From positions 1 to 64,000 of the forward strand of contig CAZETS010000008.1 of the NCBI GenBank assembly GCA_964515335.1: a DNA stretch of 64,000 bases, in the 5' to 3' direction. A program made the translations under genes and the position numbers. This document shows positions 44,219 through 53,022 of this stretch, in pieces. Numbering within the stretch: the first letter of the stretch is position 1; the number at the start of each line of letters is the position of its first letter. The notes beneath the pieces were generated by a model, which did not search any database, had not been told where the DNA came from, and saw only the letters and a program-made list of their open reading frames with translations. The stretch comes from TMED88 sp964515335 (lineage in GTDB: Bacteria; Myxococcota_A; UBA9160; UBA4427).

Positions 44219-45106
44219 CTACTCCCCCCGCGCCCGCCGCGCCGCCACCACCCGTGGCCGCCCGGCCAGATCGCGCAGGGTCTCGATCTCGCCCAGACCC
44301 GCCTCCGCGAACCATCCCGCTACCGCTTCTGCCTGCCCGGGGTCGACCTCGACGGCCGTCCACCCCCCGGGCTCGAGCATCTCCGCCACCCCGGCCGCGA
44401 AGGGCCGGAGCACCGCGTACCCGTCGTCGCCGCCGAAGAGCGCTGCCTCGGGCTCGTGGGCGAGCTCCGGAGCGAGCAACCCTGCGGTCGACCGCGCCAG
44501 GTACGGCGGGTTGGAGACGATCAGATCGAACGTTTCGCCCCGGACGGGCTCGAAGAGGCTGCCCTCCAGGAAACGAACGCCTTCACCGACTCGCAACTCA
44601 TCGGCATTGAGTCGCGCGATCTGTAGAGCTTCCGCCGAGATGTCGGTCGCGGTGATCCGTGCCGAGGGCCTCTCGTGGGCGACGCTGAGGGCAATCGCCC
44701 CTGAACCGGTGCCGACGTCGAGCACCTGCCACGCAGACGCCGACCCTTCGCCCTCGGGGATCGGCATCTGGGCCAGCAGGGCCTCGACGAGAGTCTCGGT
44801 GTCCGGCCGCGGTGTCAGCACGTCGGGGCTGACCGTGAAGTGGAGCGACCAGAATTCCTTGCCGCCCACCAGCAAGGAAACGGGAACGCGTTCGCCTACC
44901 CGTCGGGCCACCAACTCGCGGTAGCGGGCCCGCTCGCCGGGCTGCACGGGCTTGTCGTACTGCAAATAGAGGTCGAGTCGGCGTATCCCGAGCGCGTGGG
45001 CGAGCAGCACTTCGGCGTCGAGGCGAGGCGACTCGATGCCCTTCTCGGTGAAGTGGGTCGTCGTCCAGCGCAGCAGGTCGAGGACCGTCCAGCGGCGGTC
45101 GCCCAT
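44219..45106 (-). CDS. prmC: peptide chain release factor N5-glutamine methyltransferase
   Basis: Methylates the Gln of the GGQ motif of release factors. The SAM-binding motif is QVLDVGTGSGAIALSVAHE and the catalytic motif is DLIVSNPPYLARS near residue 190. The N-terminal helix bundle (LLRWTTTHFTEKGIESPRLDAEVLLAHAL) recognises the release factor. 295 residues. Its start is 6 bases after the prfA stop, the usual arrangement. Confidence 0.95.
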   Translation of the reverse strand: MGDRRWTVLDLLRWTTTHFTEKGIESPRLDAEVLLAHALGIRRLDLYLQYDKPVQPGERARYRELVARRVGERVPVSLLVGGKEFWSLHFTVSPDVLTPRPDTETLVEALLAQMPIPEGEGSASAWQVLDVGTGSGAIALSVAHERPSARITATDISAEALQIARLNADELRVGEGVRFLEGSLFEPVRGETFDLIVSNPPYLARSTAGLLAPELAHEPEAALFGGDDGYAVLRPFAAGVAEMLEPGGWTAVEVDPGQAEAVAGWFAEAGLGEIETLRDLAGRPRVVAARRARGE

Positions 45107-45112
45107 GACGGA

Positions 45113-46207
<1,095 letters not shown>

Positions 46208-46384
46208 GAGTGGTCCCTGCCGGGAGAGAGGGGCGGAACTTACGCAATACGGGTCGCGGGGCCAATCACCCGCCTGGTGGGGACGGGCCGATGGAGGGGG
46301 CCACCTGCAAGCGACCGGCAGCCAGCACGAGGGCCTCGGGCAACCCGCTTCCGTCGCTCTTGGGGTAGAAATATCACACGATTA

Positions 46385-46401
46385 GCGGTAATATTTCCCA
46401 C
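46385..46401 (+). promoter_or_regulatory. imperfect palindrome GCGGTAATATTTCCCAC, candidate DUF6502 operator
   Basis: Arms GCGGTAA and TTCCCAC around TAT (5 of 7 positions pair). It has the same 17-base length and the same TTCCCAC arm as the perfect palindrome at 52228-52244. A further degenerate copy (GTAGAAATATCACACG) begins at 46365. TAATAT within the site (46389-46394) could be a -10. Lies upstream of the DUF6502 start. Confidence 0.55.
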
Positions 46402-46477
46402 GCCGATCACCGCGAGTCGAGACGATTTGTCCCCCGCCGACCCCACGAGCGAGAGCGCCAGCATCCCCGAGGCGTTG

Positions 46478-47275
46478 ATGGGCGCTTTGCGAAAGCTGCT
46501 GAGGCCGCTCGTCCACCTGCTCGTCGCCCGACAGATCCCGTACCCGGTCCTCGCCAACCTCCTCAAGTCGATCTACGTCGACGTAGCCGACCGCGACTTT
46601 CCGCTCGAGGGCAAGCGCCAGACGGACAGCCGCATCACGCTGCTGACGGGCGTACACCGCAAGGACGTCAAGCGCTTGCGGGGAGAGCTTTCGGACGGAG
46701 CTCCGCCACCGAAGACGGTTTCACTGGGCGCACAGTTGGCCGGGCGGTGGCAAGGTGTGGACGAATTCCTCGACGCTGAGGGCAGGCCCCGTCCACTGCC
46801 CGTCCAGGCCGAAGACGATGCGCCGTCCTTCGAGCGCCTGGTGTCGTCCGTGACGGCCGACATCCGGCCGAGGGCCGTGCTCGACGAGTGGCTGCGGCTC
46901 GGCATCGTGCATTTCGACGACAGGGGCCGGGTGGCGCTCGACACCGGCGTGTTCGCACCGCAGAAGGGCCTCGAAGAAAAGCTCTACTACTTCGGTCGCA
47001 ATCTTCAAGACCACGTCGCCGCGGCCGCCCACAACGTGCTCGGCCAGGAGCCGGCCTTCATGGAGCGCAGCGTCCACTACGCGGAGCTGACGCCCGAAGC
47101 GACCAGCGAGCTGAGCCAGCTCGCCGAGGAGCAGGGCATGGCGGCGCTGCGCGCGGTGAACCGGGCGGCGCTCGAGCGCAAGCAGCGCGACCCCCAGGAC
47201 GGGTCCGCGAACCGGCGCATCCACTTCGGCGTGTACCTCTACGAGGCGGCCGAGGAGGAGACGTCCGATGAGTAG
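46478..47275 (+). CDS. DUF6502-family protein, predicted winged-helix DNA-binding regulator
   Basis: About 265 residues. The N terminus (MGALRKLLRPLVHLLVARQIPYPVLANLLKSIYVDVADRDF) and the following SRITLLTGVHRKDVKRLRGEL match my memory of DUF6502 proteins, and the second part reads as a recognition helix of an HTH. The rest (YYFGRNLQDHVAAAAHNVLG) is helical. No signal peptide, so cytoplasmic. Start is ATG 46478 with GAGG five bases upstream; a TTG at 46427 would add 17 residues that also look family-like. It overlaps the DUF5666 gene by 8 bases. Likely target: the palindromes upstream of itself and of the operon at 52143. Confidence 0.7.
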   Translation: MGALRKLLRPLVHLLVARQIPYPVLANLLKSIYVDVADRDFPLEGKRQTDSRITLLTGVHRKDVKRLRGELSDGAPPPKTVSLGAQLAGRWQGVDEFLDAEGRPRPLPVQAEDDAPSFERLVSSVTADIRPRAVLDEWLRLGIVHFDDRGRVALDTGVFAPQKGLEEKLYYFGRNLQDHVAAAAHNVLGQEPAFMERSVHYAELTPEATSELSQLAEEQGMAALRAVNRAALERKQRDPQDGSANRRIHFGVYLYEAAEEETSDE

Positions 47276-48620
47276 ACCGCGCTGCACGCTCGTCGGAGCG
47301 ATCGTCGCCGTCACGCTCCTGCTCGCCCCGCTCGGCGCCCGAGCGGCCGCAGCGGGCTGCGAGCTCGGGGGGGCGGCCGACACCGGCAGCGGTCTGGGGG
47401 GCACCGGCTATGGGGACGACGGCGTGGGGGGCACGGGACTCCACGACGACGGTTCGGGGATCGGTGGAACGGGCCGCTCCGACAACGGCGACGGCATGGG
47501 GGGCACCGGCAGCCGCGACACGCGAGACGCGCTGATTCGCGGCCTGGCGAACGGCGATCACGTCGACCTGCTGGGGACCGTCACCGCGTTCGGAAGCATC
47601 TGCGTCAACGGGGAGCGGGTCCAATACGGGTCCGACACGGCTGTCGACGTCGACGGTGAGCGGGTCGACTCGTCGGTGCTGGCCGTCGGGCACGTCGTAT
47701 CGGTCACGGCCCGCGTCGACGACACGGGCCTGCGCGCCCGCAGCATCTCGGTCCGCCACGCGCTCGTCGGCCCGGTCACGAAGGTCGACGCCGAGGCGGG
47801 ACGCCTCGAGGTGATGGGGCAGCCCGTGCAGCTCTCGGCGAGATTCGCCGGCGCGGCGGAGCGGGGCGTGCAGGACGCCATCGCCGGACTCGCTCCGGGA
47901 CAGAACGTCGCCGTGAGCGGTCTGTACCGCGGAGGCGACAGCGTGGTGGCGTCTCGTATCGCGCGTGTCGCGGACTCGGAGCCGGTGCAAACGACGGGAC
48001 CCGGGCGCCGGGTCGGCCGCGACTCGGTCGCGGTGGGCGACATCCTGGTCGAAGCGGCAGAGGACATCGACGTCTCGGATGGCCCGCGAACCGTTCGGGT
48101 CCGGGGTCGCTGGAACACGCAGCGCGGTGTCATCGAGTCCGGCCGGGTCGAGGCGCTGCGGTCTCTGCGGGGCAAGGTGAAGAGGGCCTCCGTCGAGGGC
48201 TTCGCGGGCGACGTCTCGGGCGACCGGATGCGCCTCGCGGGCGTGACGGTGGACCTCACCCGGGTTCGCGAGCAGATGCCGCCGCGCGAGGAATCGCGGC
48301 TGGTGGTCGTGACCGGCGACGTCGACGACCGCGGCGTACTGCGCGCCGACGACCTCCTTGCCTTGCCGCGTCCGGTGGAGCGGCACGGGCCGGGCTCGGC
48401 AGAGCGATCCGAGCGGAGCGACAGGGAAGAGCGGAGCGATCGGGAAGAGCGGAGCGACAGGGAAGAGCGGAGCGACAGGGAGGATCGCGAGGACCGCAGC
48501 GACCGGGAGGATCGACAGGACCGGGGCAATCGCGAGGACCGGAACGATCGAGCGGGGAGGGCGGAGCGAGCCGAACGGCCGGAGCGAGCCGAGCGGCCGG
48601 AGCGCAGCGGCCGGGACTGA
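47268..48620 (+). CDS. exported DUF5666 protein with GGTG repeats and Arg/Glu hexapeptide tail
   Basis: A 450-residue secreted protein. Signal peptide to about residue 28 (LVGAIVAVTLLLAPLGARA). Residues 40-84 hold four GGTG repeats with Asp-Gly spacers (44, 54, 66, 78), a candidate calcium-binding or flexible section. Beta-rich DUF5666-like repeats follow (GTVTAFGSICVNGERV, VGPVTKVDAEAGRLEVMGQPV, GDVDDRGVLRADDLL). From about residue 382 the tail has four RSDREE-like hexapeptides, coded by 18-base repeats, then DREDR and RAERPERAERPER. Function unknown; coupled to the DUF6502 gene. Converges on the SGNH-TPR gene 6 bases away. Confidence 0.75.
   Translation: MSRPRCTLVGAIVAVTLLLAPLGARAAAAGCELGGAADTGSGLGGTGYGDDGVGGTGLHDDGSGIGGTGRSDNGDGMGGTGSRDTRDALIRGLANGDHVDLLGTVTAFGSICVNGERVQYGSDTAVDVDGERVDSSVLAVGHVVSVTARVDDTGLRARSISVRHALVGPVTKVDAEAGRLEVMGQPVQLSARFAGAAERGVQDAIAGLAPGQNVAVSGLYRGGDSVVASRIARVADSEPVQTTGPGRRVGRDSVAVGDILVEAAEDIDVSDGPRTVRVRGRWNTQRGVIESGRVEALRSLRGKVKRASVEGFAGDVSGDRMRLAGVTVDLTRVREQMPPREESRLVVVTGDVDDRGVLRADDLLALPRPVERHGPGSAERSERSDREERSDREERSDREERSDREDREDRSDREDRQDRGNREDRNDRAGRAERAERPERAERPERSGRD
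48411..48482 (+). repeat. four 18-base tandem repeats coding ERSDRE
   Basis: GAGCGGAGCGACAGGGAA and near-identical copies start at 48411, 48429, 48447 and 48465, within the DUF5666 tail. Confidence 0.9.
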
Positions 48621-48626
48621 GCGGAT

Positions 48627-50567
48627 TCAGTCGACGGTTGCGGGACGGCGGGCATCGCGCAGTGCCGCCCGGGCGTCGTCGCTGCCGGGGTCGACCTCGA
48701 GCACCGACTCGTAGGAGCCGATCGCCCGATCGACCTCGCCCCGGCGCTCGAGGGCGCGCGCCAGATTGAACCGCGCATCCGCATCGCCCGGCTCTGCGGC
48801 GACGACCCGCTCGTACTGCTCGATCGCCTCGTCGTCACGACCCTCCCGGACGAGCGCGTTGGCCAGGTTGTAGCGGGCGTTCGTGTGGCCGGGCTCCAGC
48901 TCGAGCGCACGTGTGTACGCCTCGATGGCCTCGCCGGCGCGGTCGGCGCGCGCCAGCGCCACCCCGAGGTTCGTCCAGGCCTTCACGTAGTCGGGCTCGA
49001 GCGTCACGGCAGCACGGTAGTGGTCGACCGCGGCCTCGAGGTCGGCGCTCTCTCCCGCGTGCGTGCCGAGGATGAACTCGAGCTCGGCATCCTCGCCGAG
49101 CAGCGACAGCCCCCGCTCGGCGAGCCGCGCCGCGTCGGCGGTCTTGCCCGCCCAGCTCAACACCTTGGCGAGGTTGCGCAGCGCCAGCCCCTCCCGCTCG
49201 GGATCCTGTCCGGCGGCGATCTCGCGCGCCACGACAGCACGATCATCCGCATCGGGAAGCTTCGCGAGCAGACCCCGATCGAACAGCGCACCGGCGATGC
49301 CTTCAGCGAGCAGTCCGTGGGCCTCCACGGTGGGATGCACGTGGTCGAGAAAACTCCGCTCGCCGAACGGAGACGGCTCGAGGCGACTCGCCAGCAGCGC
49401 CGGATAGTCGACCAGCGGCACCGCCTGCTCGGCAGCGATCTCGCGCACCGCCTCCTCGATTCCCGTCAACGCGCGCAGCGGACACACGTCTTCGTCACGG
49501 GCGCGCAGCAGGGCGTCGCGCGCCGTGTCGACCTCGCCCAGGTCGAGCAGGGCGCGACCCAGCTCGTACCACGCGAGCGCGTGGCGCGGCTCGCGGTCGA
49601 CGGCGCGCTCGAGCAGGGCGCGGGCCTCGCCGGGCCGACCTCGGGCGCGCAGACTGCGTGCCCGCTCGAGCAGCTGCGGCCAGTCGTCGGGCCAGGCATC
49701 GGTGGCCGCATCGCTCCGCTCGCTCTTGAAGGGTGAGCAGCTCGCCAGATTCGAGGCGGGCACGACGAGGATGGGTCGGGCGCCGGCGCCGCGCGCGATC
49801 CCGATCATGCGCGTGAGGTTGTGACGGAATTGCTCGACGGTCTCGGCGCGGAGCGCATCGTCGCGCGTGTACGCGTCGAGCCCGATGCTCCGGTCGAGCA
49901 GCGCAGCCACCTCACGCGAGGCGGCGGACGGCGCCAGGCGGTCCGCCAACAGCCGCATCGACGAGTAGGCGCGCGTGCGCCGCAGCAGCGTATCGGCCTC
50001 GCGCAGCACGGCGGGCATCGCCAGCTCGCGAGCGTGGGTGGTCCGCTCCAGGAACTCGTTGTGTCCGGTGTAGATGACGAAGACGTCGGGCTCGTAGCCG
50101 GAGAGCTCCCGCATCAGCGAGGCGACCCGCGCGCTCCCGTAGCTGATCCCGCCGGCGTTGACGACCTGCCAGTCCGCACCCGCGTCGTCGTGGGCGAGCA
50201 GGCCCCGCAGCCAACCGCAGAACGAGGTGGCGTCGTCGAAGGGCCGCCCGTAGGTGGTCGATCCGCCCAGGCAGAAGAGGCGACGTGCCTGGGGTGGCTT
50301 CTCGGCAGGGAAGCGCTGGGCGTTGAAGAACCGCAGCTTCTCGGGCGCGGTCCTCAGGTGTTCGACGCCGTCCTCGTCGACCTCGCCGACGAAGAGCGGG
50401 GCGCGCCGGGCGAATCCCGCGTAGGGGTCCTCGCGGATCGGCTCGACGCCGAGCAACGCGAGGACCCCTTCGATCAGGACACCGAAGAGCAGCAACGTGG
50501 CGAGCGAGAAGAGCGCCTTCTTGCCACGGCCCAGACCCGGCTTGCCGGAGGCTCGTCTGGCGCCCAC
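48627..50567 (-). CDS. SGNH/GDSL-type hydrolase with C-terminal TPR repeats, membrane-anchored
   Basis: A 646-residue envelope protein. One N-terminal membrane anchor (ALFSLATLLLFGVLIEGVLALLG). The SGNH domain (about 90-400) has block I LFCLGGSTTYGRPFDD (Ser nucleophile), VNAGGISYG (Gly block), YTGHNEFLE (Asn block) and the catalytic Asp-His in FLDHVHPTVEAHG. At least six TPRs follow and are also interspersed (AVDHYRAAVTLEPDYVKAWTNLGVAL, AIEAYTRALELEPGHTNARYNLANAL, AIEQYERVVAAEPGDADARFNLARAL). It could be an acyl- or carbohydrate-esterase acting on surface glycans. GTG start directly abutting the OMP stop. Confidence 0.85.
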   Translation of the reverse strand: MGARRASGKPGLGRGKKALFSLATLLLFGVLIEGVLALLGVEPIREDPYAGFARRAPLFVGEVDEDGVEHLRTAPEKLRFFNAQRFPAEKPPQARRLFCLGGSTTYGRPFDDATSFCGWLRGLLAHDDAGADWQVVNAGGISYGSARVASLMRELSGYEPDVFVIYTGHNEFLERTTHARELAMPAVLREADTLLRRTRAYSSMRLLADRLAPSAASREVAALLDRSIGLDAYTRDDALRAETVEQFRHNLTRMIGIARGAGARPILVVPASNLASCSPFKSERSDAATDAWPDDWPQLLERARSLRARGRPGEARALLERAVDREPRHALAWYELGRALLDLGEVDTARDALLRARDEDVCPLRALTGIEEAVREIAAEQAVPLVDYPALLASRLEPSPFGERSFLDHVHPTVEAHGLLAEGIAGALFDRGLLAKLPDADDRAVVAREIAAGQDPEREGLALRNLAKVLSWAGKTADAARLAERGLSLLGEDAELEFILGTHAGESADLEAAVDHYRAAVTLEPDYVKAWTNLGVALARADRAGEAIEAYTRALELEPGHTNARYNLANALVREGRDDEAIEQYERVVAAEPGDADARFNLARALERRGEVDRAIGSYESVLEVDPGSDDARAALRDARRPATVD

Positions 50568-51467
50568 TCAGTCGAACTCGATGTCGGTGATGAAGCGGAT
50601 CTGCATGCCGAACCCCCAGTCCGGCGAGGTGTCCGAGAGGCCGATCACCGCGTACGGATCGAGGGCGACACGACGGCCGAGCTTGAAGGTCATGAAAGGC
50701 GACAGCTCGCGGAAGTCGTCACGGCCCGCAACCGACGACTGGCTCCAGTCGAACGCGATGCCGCCGTTCACGTGGTCCGACAGCCGCATGGTGGCGCCGC
50801 CGTAGACGAAGAGCTTGTTGCGCAGGGCCAGGCCAGGCGGATTACCGATCACCTTGTACCCCACGGCGGCGAACGGCGTGACGCGGCCGAAGCGCTTGGA
50901 GAGATCGAGCTGCATCGTGAAGTCGGTCTCGCCGGTGCCGAGACCCTGATTCTCGTCCGCGGAGCCGAACTTGATCTTGCCGGTCAGCTCCGCGACTGGC
51001 ATCAAACCGATCTCGGGGTAGTAGACCCAGGTCGCCGAGACGACGACGTCGCCGACGCCGCTACGAACACCCGTGAAGCCGGGAGCTACCTCGGGCGCCC
51101 CGCCGACCGGCACGATGTCGCCGTCGATCCGCACGTAGGGAACCGTGACCCTGAATACGAACGGATCCCACTCGAGCTTCATGCCGACCGGCACGTAGAG
51201 GAGACCGGTGTCCTCCGGCGTCCCGAAGTCGCCGCTGCTGTAGTCGAACCCCGTGCTGGCCGTCAGGCGAAACCAGCGGGCACCGAAATACTCCTCGGTG
51301 CGCTCGTCCGAGCGGCTGCTCTGACGGGTGGTCTCTTCCTCGGGCAGCTCGAGCCCTCGCTCGTCCTGAGCGCCGGCTGCTCCTGCAGAGAGCAGCGCGG
51401 CGATCAGGACGAGCCAAGAGAGCGTTCGCATCGATTCCATCTTCAGCATCATTCCAACTCCGTTCAT
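50568..51467 (-). CDS. outer-membrane beta-barrel protein
   Basis: About 290 residues with a signal peptide (TLSWLVLIAALLSAGAAGAQ) and a mature chain of alternating amphipathic strands (FRLTASTGFDYSSGDFG, TFVYYPEIGLMPVAELTGKIKF-like, LFVYGGATMRLSDHVNGGIAFDW) ending in a barrel strand with a terminal Phe-Asp (GMQIRFITDIEFD). The overall look is that of a 12- to 14-strand porin or transport barrel. An acidic region (ELPEEETTRQSSRSDERTEEYF) follows the signal. Function unknown. The stop abuts the SGNH-TPR start, so they are one operon. Confidence 0.7.
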   Translation of the reverse strand: MNGVGMMLKMESMRTLSWLVLIAALLSAGAAGAQDERGLELPEEETTRQSSRSDERTEEYFGARWFRLTASTGFDYSSGDFGTPEDTGLLYVPVGMKLEWDPFVFRVTVPYVRIDGDIVPVGGAPEVAPGFTGVRSGVGDVVVSATWVYYPEIGLMPVAELTGKIKFGSADENQGLGTGETDFTMQLDLSKRFGRVTPFAAVGYKVIGNPPGLALRNKLFVYGGATMRLSDHVNGGIAFDWSQSSVAGRDDFRELSPFMTFKLGRRVALDPYAVIGLSDTSPDWGFGMQIRFITDIEFD

Positions 51468-51480
51468 GCGAACGCTTCAC

Positions 51481-52143
51481 TCAGTTCGAGCGTTCCGCTC
51501 GCTCGGGGCGTTCCGCTCGCTCCGGGCGCTCTGCACGCTCCGGGCGCTCCAGACGCTCGGGGCGCGCCGCTCTCTCCGGGCGCTCTGCACGTTCGGGGCG
51601 CTCGGCGCGCTCGGGACGGTCCGCACGTTCGGGGCGGTCCGCACGTTCGGGGCGGTCGGCACGATCGCCTCGGTCGGCGCGCGCGGGGCGGTCGCTTCGG
51701 TCGCCTCGGTCGCCTCGATCGGCACGCGCGGGGCGATCGCGATTTCGCTCCGAGCTGGCGATCACGTTGCCGTCCGCGTCCCGCCAGGTGGTGGTGCGTC
51801 GGCGGGTCTCGGATCCGTCGGCGTTCCGGATGCGCGTCCGCTCTCGCTCACGAACGACGCCGGTCATGGGGTTGACGTGCGTGTCGGTGCGCTCCCTGAC
51901 CTCCGACCCGTCTGCGAGCCGGTCTCGACTCTCGGTGTGACCAATGCGCACACTGTCGTCGAGGCCGGGACTACCCGGAACCATCACTCCACCGGGCTGT
52001 GTGTCGTCGACCGAGCCGTCTCCGCGCAGCTTGATGCCGTCGGGTCCAAGGTCGTCCGTCTGGGCCAGCGAGGGGGTGCCAGCCAGCAGGGTCGCCATGG
52101 CGGCGGCTCCCAGGAGGCCAGCGACGTATCGAGCAGAACTCAT
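51481..52143 (-). CDS. exported protein with nine RPERAE-like hexapeptide repeats
   Basis: A 220-residue secreted protein: signal peptide to about 28 (GLLGAAAMATLLAGTPSLAQ), a charged middle region (VRIGHTESRDRLADGSEVRERTD, RNADGSETRRRTTTWRDADG), an R/D-rich linker and residues 164-217 with nine hexapeptides of RPERAE/RPERAD type, coded by 18-base repeats. A strongly charged, probably disordered tail. Its end (RPERAERSN) closely resembles the tail of the DUF5666 protein (AERPERAERPERSGRD). First gene of the operon with the OMP and SGNH-TPR genes, with the palindromic operator 85 bases upstream. No function known. Confidence 0.75.
   Translation of the reverse strand: MSSARYVAGLLGAAAMATLLAGTPSLAQTDDLGPDGIKLRGDGSVDDTQPGGVMVPGSPGLDDSVRIGHTESRDRLADGSEVRERTDTHVNPMTGVVRERERTRIRNADGSETRRRTTTWRDADGNVIASSERNRDRPARADRGDRGDRSDRPARADRGDRADRPERADRPERADRPERAERPERAERPERAARPERLERPERAERPERAERPERAERSN
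51493..51654 (-). repeat. nine 18-base tandem repeats coding RPERAE hexapeptides
   Basis: Reads RPERAD twice, RPERAE twice, RPERAA, RPERLE, then RPERAE three times. The DNA repeats are imperfect, consistent with an expanding microsatellite-like tract under protein-level selection. Confidence 0.9.
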
Positions 52144-52221
52144 GACGTTTCTCCATTTCGAGCCTGCGAGTGCCAGCGGTACCGGACCACCCGGTTCTTA
52201 CCGGCAACTCGACTCTGCCAA

Positions 52222-52268
52222 AGTCTAGTGGGAAATATTCCCACGTCAAGGCCACTAAATTCCCACTA
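52222..52268 (-). promoter_or_regulatory. promoter with operator GTGGGAAATATTCCCAC in the -35/-10 spacer
   Basis: On the minus strand: TTGACG (52249-52244, 5/6 of the -35 consensus), a 16-base spacer, and TAGACT (52227-52222, 4/6 of -10). The perfect palindrome GTGGGAA-ATA-TTCCCAC at 52228-52244 fills the spacer. A further arm, TTCCCACTA at 52260-52268, lies 22 bases away just upstream of the -35, giving two helical turns between arms. Controls the gene starting at 52143. The textbook layout of a repressor site. Confidence 0.7.
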
Positions 52269-52347
52269 ATGGTTCTCCAGCTACGGCAACTACTTACGCG
52301 ACCTCTTGCCGGTACGGTGCGGCGAGAAAGCGTCAGCCATCCTCCGA

Positions 52348-52971
52348 TTACTCGGGGGGCCAGATCGCCACCGCGGCCGCGAGGCCGGCCGCGACGTCGA
52401 GCGGCAGGGCCTCGAGGGACAGCAACGCAACCGATGCCGAGGGGATCGGCGCGTGCGTGGACAGGTAGGTGAGCCCCGAGTCGTCCCGCAGCGAGTGCTT
52501 GCCCGACCGCGATCGCAACTTGCCGAGCATCGCGCCGTCTCCGGACACGATCTTGTACCCGTAATCGCGATGCTTGGCGACGGCCAGGCGCTCGCCGTCC
52601 TCGCCAGCGACCTTGAGGTCGCCGTCCGGGTCGACCCTCAAGCTGTAGGAAGGGATCTCGGCTTCCGGCCGGCTCACCGCGAGACGGCGCTCGGCGGTGC
52701 GCTCGATGATCCACTGCCTGCCGGGGGCTGGACCGGAAACCAACAGCCGGTCCGCATCCCGGCGTACGACGGCGAGCAGTTCGCCCTCGGCGCCTCGAAG
52801 CTGAAGGGTGCCGTCGTCGACATCGAAACGCAGCGCCGTCTTGCCGTTGGCGGCCTCGAAGATCGCGCGAGTCGGTCCGCCCAGCATCCGGTCGTCCTCC
52901 GACGTCGACGCGCAGGCGAACAGGTGCAATACGAGTGACCAAGCCACGCAAATACGGGTCACACGCTCCAA
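52348..52971 (-). CDS. hypothetical lipoprotein, beta-rich
   Basis: About 207 residues from the TTG at 52971, which has GAGGAGG seven bases upstream; an ATG at 53031 would add a non-signal-like N terminus. Lipobox near residue 19 (AWSLVLHLFACAST). The mature part has short repeating strands around Gly/Asp turns (RFDVDDGTLQLRGAEGELLAVVRR, LRVDPDGDLKVAGEDGERLAV, YGYKIVSGDGAMLGKL), a beta-sandwich look. Ends with a helix. Function unknown; divergent from the sulfatase-like gene. Confidence 0.65.
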   Translation of the reverse strand: MERVTRICVAWSLVLHLFACASTSEDDRMLGGPTRAIFEAANGKTALRFDVDDGTLQLRGAEGELLAVVRRDADRLLVSGPAPGRQWIIERTAERRLAVSRPEAEIPSYSLRVDPDGDLKVAGEDGERLAVAKHRDYGYKIVSGDGAMLGKLRSRSGKHSLRDDSGLTYLSTHAPIPSASVALLSLEALPLDVAAGLAAAVAIWPPE

Positions 52972-53022
52972 ATCGAAGCCTCCTCGTTTCGCAAGACCAT
53001 CGTTCGGCCTATCGTTTCCTTC

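Noticed and set aside
48411..48482. CRISPR or mobile repeat in the DUF5666 region
   Set aside because: 18-base units lie in frame within a coding sequence and encode hexapeptides.
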